From positions 840,654 through 904,653 of the forward strand of contig PTFA01000005.1 in NCBI GenBank assembly GCA_003342895.1: 64,000 nucleotides of DNA. The letters run 5' to 3'. The DNA is from Casuarius casuarius (lineage: Eukaryota; Chordata; Aves; Casuariiformes; Casuariidae). The notes below the pieces were generated by a model. It was not told the origin of the DNA. It saw only the letters and a list, made by a program, of their open reading frames with translations, and did no database searches. The stretch's first letter is position 1. Each line of letters opens with the position of its first letter. Position numbers and translations under genes: made by a program. This document shows, one piece after another, positions 1 to 13,439 of the stretch.

Positions 1-379
1 TATGGTATGGTTCCTAAAATCATAGTTCCTGAGTTTCTTCTCATTATATGATTATCATCTGATCATGATTACATGATCAGCACATTATTTTTCAATGAGT
101 TTCTAAACTTCTTAGCTGTAGGAAAAAGGATTAAAATAAGCAAATCTCAAATGTCTGACTGCTGAAAAGATATAACCCTGTCCCCATGAGATTTATTAAT
201 TTTAAGTCAATCACATGATTTTTAGGGCAGACTGATTTTTTTTTAATTCCTTGGAATCAACATTATCATAATATACCACATATCATGTAGTTTGTCTGTC
301 TTGTAAGTCTAGGTTGCTCTTTTATGGAAGGTACTTTGAGGAACTTTCATGTTTGTATTTAGTCATCTCTTCTAAGGGC

Positions 380-470
380 TCACTGAAAATTGGGCCCCCA
401 AATGAAGGACTGAATTTCCAACAGAACTCGACATGTGGATAGTGAGTTCCTTTGGAAATCTGGCCATAAT
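380..470. repeat. Hairpin-type transposon (MITE-like) relic
   Basis: Two arms of 15 bases, at 415-429 (TTTCCAACAGAACTC) and 444-458 (GAGTTCCTTTGGAAA), pair as an inverted repeat with two mismatches around a 14-base centre. The flanks read like the ends of an abundant sauropsid element, with GAAAATTGGGCCC on the left and GGAAATCTGGCC on the right. I recall this palindromic non-autonomous repeat, which carries 'gaaaatctggcc' termini, from bird, turtle and crocodilian DNA but cannot name its library entry. Seen: the inverted repeat. Inferred: the family. It is non-coding. Confidence 0.5.
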
Positions 471-1498
471 GTGAGCTTCTGTGTGCCAAGGGTTTTTATA
501 ATTCCCTCATGAATAAGGGGTGTGGAGGAGTTGCATTCCATACCCTTAATTTAATGAAGTATCTTTTCTCTCAGAAAGTTTTTTTCTTTCCTTTTTAAAA
601 TGATCCAGTCCTACAAAGTTCTGAGTAATTTCAATACATGCCAGGTCAGACTAACATATAGTCTAAACCAGGGAGAATTTTGCTACTGACTTGAACATGA
701 CAAGTATTAGCCTCTTACCAGGTAAGTCAGTGAGTGTCTACAGTCTGGATCCCCCATTTCACCTCAATCCCTCCATAACACTCAGGTAACACTAAAGAGC
801 TGGAAACCTTCCCTCAAATCCCATTGCAAGGGGAGCCCCAATTTGAAGGGGGACCCAGTGAGCACCAAACCAGCAGAATAACTGGCAACACCTCTCTCAT
901 CCAAGCCCTTGATGTAGGGCATGTTTGTAGGACAGGAAAGGACAAGAAGAGGAAGGATGAGGAGAGCTGAAGAAAGAAGTACTTGGACAGCTAGCATAGG
1001 ATCACTTGTCAGCAAACGTGGGTTCCCCAAGAAACCATAGCCACATCCAGCACAATTTAAACCCCCCGTGAACTACTCACAGCTACTGTAGGACTTGGAC
1101 TAAAAACTGTGGAGCCACAAGAGAACCCCTGCAGAAAGCTGGCCCTGAACCTTTGTTTTAATAGGCCAATGAGTAGAGTTTTCTCTGACTGACCAGCCAG
1201 AAGAGCTCATCGAATCCCACTTTTAAAATATTTCTGTCACATGCACTTTAATCTGAATATTCTAGTGCATTTTAGGATGCTCTAATTTTTAATCTACTAT
1301 GATTCTTTTATAATTGTTTGTGCAGTGCAGTGATGCCTAACAGGGAATGCTTTATAAATAAATTGAATTTATGACTATTTATAACCCTTCATCCTGAAAT
1401 TTCTGAGCAAATAAAGTGGTCCCACAGCTGGATTTTGCATGTTCTAGAATTGGGGTCTCTCTGTACATAGTCATACAAACACACAATACGCATATATG
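471..1498. other. Unannotated AT-rich sequence
   Basis: No gene or named repeat is visible. An 82-codon frame on the minus strand (782-1030) starts with a hydrophobic stretch but has no recognisable domain and no splice or promoter support, so I treat it as chance. Confidence 0.5.
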
Positions 1499-1499
1499 C

Positions 1500-1539
1500 G
1501 TGAGAGAGAGAGAGAGTGTGAGTGTGTGTGTGCGTGTGA
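1500..1539. repeat. Microsatellite (GA)n-(GT)n
   Basis: An uninterrupted GA run (about 7 units) passes directly into an interrupted GT run. This compound dinucleotide repeat is likely to vary in length between individuals. Confidence 0.9.
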
Positions 1540-2095
1540 CCTTTTCTTTCCACGAGTAATTTAAGAGCATATTTAACATTCTGTTCACACTGCTCATGGC
1601 AGATAGGAAAAACACAACTGAAGGGAATGAAAAATGAAAAGTCCTTGCAGCTTCTCCATCTCAGTCTGTCTTTCCTTCTGAGGGGTAAAGTATTTGAGGT
1701 TTTGTTTACTACCCCTGAGTAAGTTTCTGTTTGTTTGCTTGCTGCTTGAATGGACAGGGCACATGAAATGAGGCAGCTATAAGGACCTTTGACAACCAGC
1801 ACATAAAACTCATTTTATTTCCTTAATGGAAGTCTAATTGGTAATTAAAAACATGACTCTGACCTGTGCTGTACCCAGAGAATAGAAATGAACTTCATTT
1901 TGAACAGACAAAGCTCACAAGGCTACTTGCTACAAGATTGCTTCTGGGAAAGGAGAAGTGAGAGAACTGCTTTTGTTTTTAGCAGTTTTTGCTAATTTAT
2001 GCTTACCTGAACCCCCCAAACTACTGATATTCTTTGCCAGCTCTTCTGTTCCTTAGTTCAAGTCCCACCAGCCACTCTGCCTACCCCCAGCGTAG
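1540..2095. other. Unannotated sequence
   Basis: No gene or repeat was recognised. A minus-strand frame (1389-1802) runs through the neighbouring microsatellite, which accounts for its His/Thr-rich segment. Confidence 0.5.
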
Positions 2096-2109
2096 TGGCT
2101 GCAAGTGTT

Positions 2110-2245
2110 GAAAGACACCCAGGGACTAGAAACTGGAAACTGGAGTTCAGATTCCTCATCCCCCAGTCAGACTGGGACATGTTTCTTCATTTCTTGTAAG
2201 CCAAGCCTTTGTTTCATCCTCGTATGTGCATATATTGGGGAGTAA
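2110..2245 (+). repeat. Possible MIR/CORE-SINE relic (weak)
   Basis: The order of short matches follows the sense MIR consensus: a 'ggagttcagattcc' block, then 'gggacatgtttcttcattt', then 'cctttgtttcatcctc', corresponding to the segments around 'tgtgaccttgggcaag' and 'cctcagtttcctcatctg'. Similarity is low and broken by indels, so this may be chance. Confidence 0.3.
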
Positions 2246-5200
2246 AGGGGAAAATAACAATTTTGACATGCAATACCATCTTCCAACCAGCTGGGCTGGC
2301 ACTAGGTCTGGTGTAATTTGGTCAGATAGCTCAGCCTGTAGAAGAAACAAGGCAGTGGATCATCCTCACAAAGCCTGCAGAAGCACTCTGGCGGGTGCAG
2401 ATTAATGCAAGGTCAAGTCATATCAAAATATTTGGATTTGCTTCAAGAAACCCAAACATCTGGGAATGTTAAAACATTTTCTTTCAATAAAAATGTTTAA
2501 ACATAATGCCCTGTTGTTTCAGCACTCAAACTCTCTGAGAACTCTTTTGGGGGCAGGGGAGAAGGGGAACATCATATATAGAATATTTCAACTTTTCATT
2601 CAAATTTTCAACAAAAACAAATTTTGAATATCAGAATTTCCCATAAAATGCCTGGATTTCAACCAGTCTTACTGGCAAACAAACAGGAGGGAAAATGGGG
2701 AGAAGAGAAACGTCTGTGAAATGGGTTAATGCCTGCTAATGCATTTAATTCATGAAAAAGGAAGAAAGATTTTCAGTGAAGCTCAGGCATTAATGAGGAA
2801 TGAATATTGCCCTGATGCCACTTTTTGCATGTAAAAAAAAGGCTTAAAAGGACCACAGTGAACTACTAATTTTCAAGCCAGAGGAGAGGCAAATAACGTA
2901 CGTATTTTTTCTTACTACAATAAACCTTTAAAGCAATATTTATTCTCAAGTAGGTACTTCTAAAATAAAAACTAAGAAAAATATTACACCCTGGACAGTA
3001 AAGGTCAGTAATTTTATTAATTTTCTATCTGTAATTAAACTCAGCTTAATTAGCTTCTGGCTAGTTTGCAAAAAGGTATTCTCTTCCTATATTCCCTCTG
3101 CTTCAGGGGTGGCATATTGCCTGCAAATACTATATGCTGGGGGGTCTCTGTCTAAAGGGAAAATTAGGTTTCAGCTGGCTTGTCTGCAGCATCTAAATCC
3201 TGCCCCTAACCATAATTCCCTTTCATCAGTTACAGGCAAATCCTTATTAAACCCATGGCTTAGGAGGTCACCCCCGGTGAAATGATCTCTAAGAACTCAG
3301 CCAGATTTCCTCTATGTCAGACAGACTACTGCTCCGGACTGGCAAACATTTTGCCAAATGGACTTGAATTTCAAAGATTTTGTGTTCACTTGATGAAAAT
3401 AAGATGTTACACACTTTGTGTTTTCACTTACTCTGCTCCCAAGGCCCATCATTCTTCAGTCCCCCTCAGGCTCTAAGCAAACGGGATTCATATTGATCTG
3501 CCTGAAAATTATTTTTAATGCTATTAATGTTATAGGCTGCTGTACTGGATGTCTCCCAAGTTTTTCATCCTTACATGTTGTTCTGACTTGGTCTGTAATA
3601 CACTAAAACCAACACTTTTGCCCTTCTGCTGCCAAGTCCCAATGCACGCCACAGAAATAAAAGACAGCCAGTGCCTGTACTTGAACTCATTTTGGTGGGG
3701 CATAAGTGTTTTCTTAGGCTCAGTACATATTCCTCATAGTCTTGCAGATTCTGCACAGTGTCATCCCATGACATTCTCTGGCTTTTTACCCCCTCCGCTC
3801 CCCCTGCCCTGCTTTTTGTACATTTTAGGTCATGCATATTAAAGCTGGGCTCATTGCTGCCAGTGCGAAAGTGGCAGGAGCTGGATGAACTCCTGGACGC
3901 TGTCATAAGAGAATTATTCTCTTATCATATTGTTATCTCCCAGTAGAACATGCAATGATTACTCTGTTTAACCAAAGACTGCCACATCAAATTGAGAGAC
4001 ATCAGACCCAAACTACATATTTAAGGTTGCAAAAAGTTAATAGCTTAAATGAATGTGATGGTATTGCAGGTAAAGCTTTTAAGATACTGTACTATAAGGC
4101 ATCAATTTGAAAAAAGTGAGGGCAAAAATATAGATTTTATAAACACTTAAAAATCTATCCTGAAGCAGATTTTAACTGAAGTCCTTATTTGGACAAGTTT
4201 TCTATCAACTTTTAGAAGTCCTGCATGAGCAAGAATTGAATAAAAACTAAGTACAGTAAGCTTTGGCCCAGTAATACTGGAAATATCTTCCAACATTGAC
4301 ATTAAATACAATTGCACAGACTGGGGATTTTAGTGTTTTCTTTTAATTGTCTGCAAACTCTTCTAAGGAGTGCTGTGCTCATGTTTGAGAAATGAATGGT
4401 GAAACTGATTAACAAATTAAATGGAATAAGGCATTATGAGTTACAGAACAGCACAGAGGGTAGAAAAAAAAAGGAATAAACACCTAAATGGTGAAAAATA
4501 ATTTAGATACAACTATTTCATTCTGTTTTAACAGTCTTTGGTACCATTAGTAACACATGGATGGAGGGAGAGCAAGTTTTGCAGGTGACAAGTATTCACA
4601 GTCCACAGCTTCCTTCTGATCTCTTAAAAGGCTGCAGGAGCCAGCACAGAAACTTAATGTTTTTTCATAAAACAGTTCCTTCATGGAAGATGACCTTGTG
4701 ATTAAATTTTTGCAAACATTTTTGTGTTTTGCTAAAATCTTTCCATTCTAGTTAAACAATCTAAAACTGAAATTTTCCAATGCCATTTTTTTCCCTCATA
4801 AACATTCCCTTCTTATAGGTCCGTCATGATTCATAAAGATGTGGAAAAACATTGGTAAGCAGGCATGTCACAAGGACTCGTATCAATCCCCTGAACATAA
4901 CAGCATTCCTCAGCTTATCTTCCAGCCACACTATGTCACTGCATGTCCTCTCTTTCACTCTGCTTCTCTGTCTCACTTTGCTTTATTTCAAACTCAATTC
5001 ATTTTCACAAGGAGCTGAAACGTAACAAGCAAATAGGACTGTCAATCCACTGGCCGTTGACAAAGGGGCCATAAAATAAAATAATTAAGAGGGTTTCTTT
5101 AATTTTCATTAGTTTCTTTTCTGCAATCACTCCCTTCATGAAATGTTCAATTACCCAGAATTGATGCCATTAGATTCCCTGTACTATACTATGTTTAGCT

Positions 5201-5370
5201 GGGCTGCTGCATAGCAAGCGGAAATGACAATGAAATCTCTTGTATAACTTGCCAGATGTGTAACTAGTACAGCTAAATTCATCCCACAAGTTTTCTAGAA
5301 CTGACTGAAAGAAAGAGATCGTTAGGGATAAGTTTGTCTCATCACCTTAGTGCTTTAGATCTTCAGAAAA
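2246..5370. other. AT-rich sequence without genes
   Basis: No coding region is supported. At 3008-3060 there is a compact A/T-rich stretch with two TAATTA homeodomain cores (3032-3037 and 3048-3053) and nearby TTAATTTT. At about 5085-5275 the sequence is irregular, without low-complexity bias, and could be conserved non-coding DNA, but I cannot test that. The remainder shows nothing specific. Confidence 0.45.
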
Positions 5371-5374
5371 GGCT

Positions 5375-5968
5375 TCAGGGGCTATAATTGACAGCAAATT
5401 GAAGATGACTCAACATCATGCTATTGCAAAACTAAAAAGCAAACATCATGCTGGGATGTGTAAACAAACGTACAAACTGCAAGACACAAGACAAAATTCT
5501 TCTGCTCTATTCAGCAGGGGTAAAAATTCTGCTGAAATTCTATGAATGAAGGAGTACATGGATGGACTGGAGAGGGTCAAGAGGAGAACAACAAAGATCA
5601 TCTGAAGTATAGAAAAATGACCCGAGAGGAAAGATTATTGGGAAGCTGTTCGGCATAGAGAAGGGAAGGCAAGACAAGGCTATAGACTGCTGCAAAGAGA
5701 CAGGGAATAACCTGTTTCCCTGTGTTCGCTGTGGACAGGGCAGGAAATAATGGCTTTACACTGGCACAAAGAAGACTTAGGATGGATATTAAGGAAACCT
5801 TTCTTTGGGATAGGGGTACTGGTGATAAGGATGTGCTAGAGTACATTACCTGGGAAGTTGTGGAGTTTAAATCGCTAGAGGCTAACCCCTTCTTCAGGGC
5901 AGCAGATGGACCAAACAGCCTCTCAAGATTTCTTCTAGCCCTAGCTTTTGTAGTTCTGAGGCTCTAAT
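5375..5968 (+). mobile_element. CR1 LINE, degenerate 3' end
   Basis: The stretch follows the 3' part of CR1 retrotransposons block by block. It begins with 'gacagcaaattgaagatgactcaacatcatgc' sequence (5391-5422), then 'catcatgctgggatgtgtaaac', then 'aaaattcttctgctctattcagca'. Next come the 'gactggagagggtcaagaggagaacaac' block near 5565-5592, the 'gatggatattaaggaaacctttct' block near 5780-5803 and 'ggaagttgtggag' near 5850. It closes with the 3' UTR-like 'tttgtagttctgaggctctaatag'. In the family these encode the last part of the reverse-transcriptase ORF2 and a short UTR. No frame stays open throughout, and a segment is missing near 5540-5560. The copy is 5'-truncated, as is usual for CR1, and clearly old. 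An 81-codon frame at 5722-5967 is a leftover piece of it. Confidence 0.85.
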
Positions 5969-5969
5969 A

Positions 5970-6868
5970 GGTGTCTGGGGTCATAAGACCCAGCCAGATT
6001 TGTCTCATCAGGGAGGCAGCTGTCTATTGGCTTTGGATGCAAAGACATCAGGGGACAGTCCTTCTGTATCCACGAGTGAATAGCCTTTCAAAATCTCTCT
6101 GACACTCTTCCAGCTAAGCGGATCTATGCAAGAAATGTTAGTCATTTGGGATTTCAAGGAATGCCTCTATATGCCATCATTTGAAAAGGAGCTCAGAAGA
6201 TCTCTTGGGGGAAACAGAATTCAGGCTTCTCCCCCGGCACTGATCAGTTTACAGACACCATTGCAATACCCCTGGAATGGAGTAAGTTCTGTTCTTCTGT
6301 TGCAGATTCAGGGTTTTCTAAGATCACTCGGTAAAGGCCAAGTTAACCAGAGGGATTGTCCCCTCTCTCAGAAGACTCTTAAGCGTCATTGTTCTGCCTG
6401 GTTCTTATTTGGAGTGGTGATATTTATGATGGAAGTTTCTCTTCTTCAGTGGATCTACCTCTAAAGGGCATTTGGGAACATGACCTTGTGAATGTTTAGT
6501 CTTCTTTTGATCTCTTTTGCTTAGGGTCCACAGAGCCTCTGTAGCAGAAATACATGAGCTTTTCTGAGCATATTTTTAATTAATCCTGGATTTAGAGAAA
6601 TTTGGGGATTAACAGATTGCTGAACTCCTTATGTCTCTGGAGCCATGCTGGAGTTTCCTTGATAGAGGCAGCAGAGAAAGAATTGGCATTTGTTGAGAGT
6701 TTGGCTTAGGCCACTAAATCTACTGATTTCCATAGATCAGAGAAGCCTTCAAAGCAGCAATACTACTACTCTGAATAAGTACAGTCTCCTTCACCCAAGG
6801 GTGGCACTGGACTTCAACGACAGTAATGAATGAATTAAAATATAAACCATACCACATGGCCAAGAGAG
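5970..6868. other. Unannotated sequence
   Basis: No gene or repeat was recognised. A 112-codon frame at 6126-6464 has no known domain. Confidence 0.5.
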
Positions 6869-6869
6869 G

Positions 6870-6960
6870 AACTGTCCCCATTTCACAGCTGGGAAAACTG
6901 AGAGATATGTAGGAGAAAGGTATTTGAAGGTTTGGGGTCTTCCAGTTTCTGAGCGCCCAT
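6870..6960 (-). repeat. Possible antisense MIR-like fragment
   Basis: The run 'ccccatttcacagctgggaaaactgaga' (6876-6903) matches the antisense core of MIR elements ('ccccattttacagatgaggaaactgagg') with few differences. The flanks are not convincing, so only the core is supported. Confidence 0.4.
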
Positions 6961-9900
6961 TTTGGAACAATGACAGCCTGATTTTTCAGAGACACCAAAT
7001 TCTTTGTTCACTAATTGGAGTGATGATGCCTCCAGGGATATGAGCTTGGCATGCTGACTTGGCTGACTTAACCAGCTAACAAGCTGATAACAATTTAGAG
7101 AAAAGGAATCTCTGACAAGCATGAAAAGATTTTGTCTAAATGTTTAGAAACCTTTGATTAATTCCTGGTGGATGAAAACTGAGATGTTGCTGCCTCTGTC
7201 CCTCTTTTTCCCCCTCAGTTGCTTCCACCTCACCTCTTGCCTTCTGTTTCTGACATCTGTCTATCCTGTTGCCTCTTTGTTGTTGTTGTTTTTGTTTTGT
7301 ACTCTACTTTTCTTCTCCTTATATACAAGATTTCTAGAGGTTCAGCTGCAACTGTATGTTTTTGGGTCTCCATCTCTAAAACACAAGGTATCCAGAACTG
7401 AAGAACAAATTTGGAAATTGAGCCTGTGTGATTATCACCTTATGACAAAATCAGGAACAGAAAATTCCAGGAGAAGGCACCAACCCCCAATCTTCTCACC
7501 ATGGGGGAATACTCTTCTCTTCCATGCTGTAGATAACATATACATACTAGGCAATGTTTGGGGGGCTACTAAAGAAACTTCATTATCTGAGAAGGATATT
7601 CGGTGGGTTACTTCTCTAAGCCGTTCTGTGCTATAGCAATGCACTTATGTGGTGATATTTGCATTGTAACACCAAAAAGATATCAAGATGTTGCAAAAAG
7701 CAGCTGCAGTATTACTGGGGACCAGAAGATCCAAAATTCTTTCAACTGGCAAGTTATGTATGAACAAAAACATTGCCAAAAAAGAGCCTAGCAGCTTTCT
7801 GTTGCCATGTTGGCTAAAAGCAGGAAGGATATTATATTATATTATATAGTATAATACTTAATTTTATTGTGCTGTGGCTGGTATGTAGTTTCATTTGCTG
7901 AAAACTCACTGCTCTTAGGTCCACAACCAATGCTGACCGAAGCAAAGAAGGCTGTGCTGCATCTTGTTAGGCGGAGATACGCTCCATTTACACTCGCCAG
8001 GTAGGGAACTCGAGTATCTTTCTGTACAACAGAGTTCAGCTGCTCCAATAATAAACCTGAATTTGAATCAAGAAAGAGCTGATGAACTTGCTGCATTTTT
8101 CATTGCAAGGGTCCCAGTGCAGTTCAGAGTTTGATCCTGTGTGTCAATCTGCTGCTCCTTCTACCTGTTGCTATGTTCTTTTTCTGTGAAACCAAAACAT
8201 CCTTCGCAAAATACTAAATCAGTTTGACTAAAACAGTATCTGACAAGACACATTCCCCAGGAATGTAACCACGTAATGTAGTGGCTCTCTGCTCTTTAAA
8301 ATGCAGAACAAAACCCAATTAAATAACAAGACAATGCACCTACTGAGCACACAACGAGGCTTACATCTCTATGGCTCTGATATAAAATAGGCACAATATA
8401 GCTCACTCTTCTAAAGCCATCGCACTTTTTAAAAGCAATCAGGAGAATTCATGCCATGGGTAGATTAATGAGAATGGAAATCCAAGATCAAATTAGGAGC
8501 ATGTCATAAAGGAAAGGAGGTAATATTGACTTCTGTTTGGCAGTAAACATTCTTCTTTACCTTATCCACTCCAGTCCTTACAAGCTGGTACCAGTAAAGC
8601 TTTTGGTAAGGCTGGCACTCTGGAGCGTTGCAGTGTGAGCAAGGAAGACCTTCACAAGAAGGGAAATGGGGGCTTCCTGCTAATCAGCAGTAAGTGCACC
8701 AAAACGACCATCAGAGAAATCTTGCATCATTCCAGCCTCACCTGTGCCTGTCATGCCCTTCCCTCACCAGGGCTCCTTTATATTCTCCCAAAGGGAGCTT
8801 TACAGCCTCCTAAAATAATTTTTATTGGGCTCTGTTTTACAAGGCAGTAATTTATAAGAAGGATACTGCAGTGTTAGCAGTTATGCTTAACTGTTTAAAA
8901 ATATCCTAGTATTTAGGAAAAAGAACCTAAGAGTAACAGGTACTATCAAATTCTGATTTTCATTATTTTTCAAATTCAGTCCAGTTAGAAAGAAAAAATA
9001 TACGCTCTCACACACACAGATCTATGCACATCAATATATTTTAATGGATTTTTTTTTCCCCTTACATTTAGCCTCTGAATTTTTCACTTCTGAGCAAGAC
9101 CTAAAAATGTACCACATCCTCTGTACTGTTCTGTAACCTGAAACCCCAAGTCTTCTTAGGAAACTTTCCTTTTAGAACAATTTAATAAGATGTGATACTA
9201 ACATCCCAACAGCTTTTCCCTCCGAGTTCGCAGTGTCATTCTCGCTGTTTTGACTAATTCCTGCTAGATAAATACAACCTACCTATATTTGAGAAATTCC
9301 CGAGTTCTGCCTTTTTTGACTGGTCGGCTTTCTGTACTTTGTATGCTGAGCTCTTAAGTAGTTCTGCATTGTTTAAAAGCTGTATCTTTCTACTCAGCAC
9401 GTCTGCATTCCAGCAGAGAGTTACTTAATCCTTTTGTATACTTTCAATCTTTGTGTAAAGAATGCAGAGCATTCTGAGATCTTCAAATGGAGGCAACATA
9501 AAAATCTATTGTTCTTTTATTAATGGAAAAGAATCCCTGTACTATTTTTAAAAAATCCCCAACCCCCTCCTTTTCAGTATTATCTTTTTTCCTGCTTTAG
9601 TCAATTATAGCTGATTGGTTATTAACTGCCATGTCATATGAGTCATGCAGGATCTAGGGCACAGGATGTGTTCGGAGTTGCTTAATCATGTTCTAATATT
9701 TAACATGTACGCTTGTTTATTAGGTAATAGAGTTGAGCATGATATTTACATTGTGCTATATTAATTTGGGATGTTAATGCTAGAAGGGGCCAGAGAATAG
9801 ATAAACAAATATGATACAGACAAATGAGGAGGAAGAAAGAAAAGAAAAATTAAAGCACAATGAGAAACAGACTCTCAGGGCACAGGAGAAAAGAATGCAC

Positions 9901-12900
9901 ATTCAGATTTTTCTGTCAGGGTACTTGTGGGTCTAATCTCAGTTATACCATTTTAAGTTCAGACTACCTTCCTTTTCATTGTGCCCTTCTAATTTTACCC
10001 TACAGTAGTAGCCAGTCTCTCCACACCTCAAATTCTCCTGGAAAATACCTAGTTCTCAAATGCCTTAAAACTACTTCAGTATATGATGACAGCTGTCTGT
10101 TTACCATATCTTAAGTTTTGCTGCCTGTTAAGAAATTAGGGGCCTCTGCCCCTACTTGCCTGGGGAAAGGAAAGGAACATCCTATGTGAAAATATATCCA
10201 TGTTTCTCTCTTTTCCCTCTCTCACTCCAGCAATTAGTCCTCAGTCAACACAGCAGACAGCTTTCACAAGCACATACAGGAGGAAGCCAAGCTGTCTCAA
10301 GGTGAAGCAGCCCATTGTGTCGTATTCAGGGGCAGTGCATTAATGTTGCTGAAAAGGCAATTTAGTCTGAAGGTTCTGCTCTAAAGAATCACTAGCTTTA
10401 TCATGGGTAAAAACAATAAAAACCCTAAATAAGATTGCTTGGCTGTGAAACTTATCCAAGAATGACAGAGCTCTGTAGACAAGATGGAAGAAGAGAAGAG
10501 GAACAAGATGTGCTTAATGTATGCAATGGTATTTGAACTTGGGATACTTAAGGAAGGTAAAGACTATGCAAAAGCCAAAAAATACTATTTGGCTAACTTA
10601 TCCTGGAAGCACTTGACAGCTGAACATGGCTTCAAAAAGGTAGTTTACTGCAGGGATGGAGGCCAGGCAGCTTTGCATCAGAGATGATGACATTCTGCAA
10701 CACACAGATGGTAGATGCCTACTTTAAGGAGATGGTTTGGTGCCTCCAGAGACACTTGATGTGGGTATAAGACAACATGGAAGATTGCAGCAAGAGCTGT
10801 CCTAGAAGCAGAGCTTAACTTGGGTAGTTTTACAAATGAATTGCTTGTTACTGCAGTTCGTCGTTGTTTTTCTTCCCCACGCTTGATAGCTTTCTGTCTC
10901 TTGTCCTCCTTCCTGTGACTTCTCCCATTTTCATCCCACATTATCATCCCTACTTAAATAATATTTTCTTGGTTTCTGTCACTTTCTGTCAGTATTCCTG
11001 AGCCACTGATAAAACACTACAACCACCTACAGTAACAGCTTGTAATCCCTATACTAGATTTGTTTAATGGAAACCCACAAGTAAAAATGTATTCACTGGG
11101 AGGCATCAAAAAGCCAACAAGAAGGCATGAAAAATCCAAACAAGACTATACCAGTCAGATTCAGCTTGGAGGAAAAAAAAGAGTCCTGAGAATCAGTGGT
11201 GCCCTGGCTCTTCTTAAACAGCACACATGGACCACTGGTGCATCTCCTGACTTGCAGAGAACTGTTGTAATGAAATTATGCTACTCTTCAGCAAAGGATT
11301 TGAAGAGGTCACACAGACAGCAAGATATTCCCAATTGCTAGGTTGGGCCTTTAAGGGCAAAAGCTGATAAACTTTTAACCTGTGTTATGGACAAAATGAC
11401 TCCCTAGCAATTTCCAGAAAAGAGAAGACCCAAAGGTCACACAGCCACATTTTCCCATGCTATTGCTGGTCCTCCAATGGGCACAACAGTGAATCAGAGC
11501 CCATATTTAAGAGACCAGCTGTCCAAAGTTCAGCTCCTCTGTCTGTGCCAAAGCACCTACCAGCATTTCTGCATTCCACATTTCAATCTCAGTAGCTCTC
11601 ACTGAATCCAGTGAGACTTGTGTTTTTCAAGTAAGCAGAGAGATTTGTGTTTTGTACACCACATTTTATAATAATTGTGTTCATAGCAGATATGCATCTA
11701 ATTCTTTTAAACTTCCTCCCATACATAATTTCCAACAATGGTCCCAAATTGGTCCTGTCTTCACCTCTGCTGTTCACCTGGCTGCACAGCCCCTTCCAGA
11801 GGGAGCTGCTCGCACGGTCCTTTGGGAAAGACTGATCATTCTGCAGACGGCCCTCGTCTTGGCTCTCCATCCCTAGGCTTCATTTTCATTTTTTTCCACT
11901 TTTTCCCCTAGCCACTGAGTAGTTTTCTTGTAAAGTGAGCTCTAGAGTTCCTTTCCCTTTCCAACATTATAAACATCTTTGCCATGACAGACAAGCTAAA
12001 ACACTCAGCGATTAAGATATCACTTCAATTTATTACCCGATTCAAGTTACCAAGGCCCACACACCCCTGACAGCTCTCGCAGAAAAATGAATCTGAAGGA
12101 CTCAAACCTCATACCTCGTCTCTGCAATGCCTGTCCAGAAATGTTACCACTTTAGTACATTACGAGTGAACATAAAAACAGCAGCATTTCCAATACCAAA
12201 AGACACAAGAGCCTTATAAAAATTGATTAGATTTAAGGGAGAAGATTCAAGCAATATCTGTGTCCTCGGCCAAACTGCTAAAGGAAAAAGACTAAAGCAG
12301 ACTGGTTTACAACTTCAGAAAAGAATTAATCTGACTCATACAAATACTAAAGGACATTTGTCTCCATAACCCAGTGGGTTTCTGCATTTTTCATTCTGTT
12401 GAAGAATATTTCCAATTTTTGATTTCTGTGCCATGTTAACAAGTATCTCTTTTTGTCTTGCCTCTTCTTAACTATTATTCAACTGAAAAAGAAACATGAA
12501 GTAATCAGAGTATCTATGTGGGATATTTGCTACATGTGGTAGAGGACAGAGGGAAGAAAATGAAATCCCCTCAGCTTGATTCCTGCAGGAAAAGAGGAGA
12601 GAAACACTATTATCTTGAAGCTGAGAGGCAATATTCAGATATGAGTGGCAAGGATTGTGGAAACACAGAAAAGACACAAAAATTAAGGAACGTCACTCAT
12701 CTTCAGTAAGTCTATGGAAATATAAATTAAACCTACGTAACACTTTAAAGCTAATGGAGCTCCTTACAATGAAATACTTGCTCCTTAGCTATGTCAAGTT
12801 CCTGAATGAACAAGTTTGTCTCTACAAAAATATATGCCAGCAGAAGTTTGCTGATTTTCCTGGACATTAAAAGAGGTGTCATTAGCAACTCAGCATCGAC

Positions 12901-13439
12901 ACGCACTCATGAGGAACAGATGACCATTTTTTACCAGTTTTTACCAATTTGTAGAATATACACCAAATTATGGTTCCACTCGGTAGCCACTCAGTAAGCA
13001 AAATGTAAAGATCTTTCATAACCTCAAGGATTTCTCAAGTTATATTAAAAAGAAAGGCTGGGGATTTCTACTGTCCTAGGCTACAGATGAGCTAATGCTC
13101 ATCAACCACAGTGATGTTTTAAATGGGCCACTCAGCCCACACCAGCACTGAATTAGGGCAGCTTCTCTGTCTAGAGCAGAAAATAGCATCTCCAGGCTGA
13201 TTTTGAGAGTAGCTCTTTTGTAGTTCTTCAGGCCCACTCATAAGCTGCACATGAATGTGCAACTTATTGTTTAAAATGGGGCATTCAAGTATGAAAACTT
13301 TTGCCTGCGACTTATCGAAAGTACATACTGAACTGAGGTTATCAGAGGGCAGAATCCAGACCTGCCCTGTCAGTTCCCTGCTCTGCCAACACCATCTGCA
13401 ACACTCACTGCCGAAGTGCAGAGAAAGAGGTAAACATCT
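6961..13439. other. Gene-free AT-rich sequence
   Basis: No exon, RNA gene or clear transposon is visible. Minor low-complexity stretches are a TTG run near 7277-7292, an ATATT pentamer run at about 7829-7850, a short CA run near 9007-9020 and a T-run at 9049-9058. The 160-codon frame at 7154-7636 begins with Leu/Ser/Phe-rich sequence made by a CT-rich tract and has no domain. The stretch at about 9595-9850 is irregular, with few simple runs and several TAATNN motifs, and could be conserved non-coding DNA; this is a guess. Confidence 0.45.
7829..7857. repeat. Short ATATT pentanucleotide repeat
   Basis: About four ATATT units are followed by degenerate TATAGTATAAT sequence. Simple repeat, no function suggested. 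Confidence 0.7.

Noticed and set aside
3104..3125. CAGGGGTGGCA start resembling a hAT transposon terminus
   Set aside because: Only about ten bases match; no opposite terminal repeat or 8-bp target duplication was found.
7019..7075. C/D-box snoRNA-like pattern (GTGATGAT ... CTGA)
   Set aside because: Spacing too short, no terminal stem and no internal C'/D' boxes.
7154..7636. 160-codon plus-strand ORF with a hydrophobic start
   Set aside because: The Leu/Phe/Ser-rich beginning is produced by a CT-rich and TTG-repeat tract; there is no domain or exon signal.
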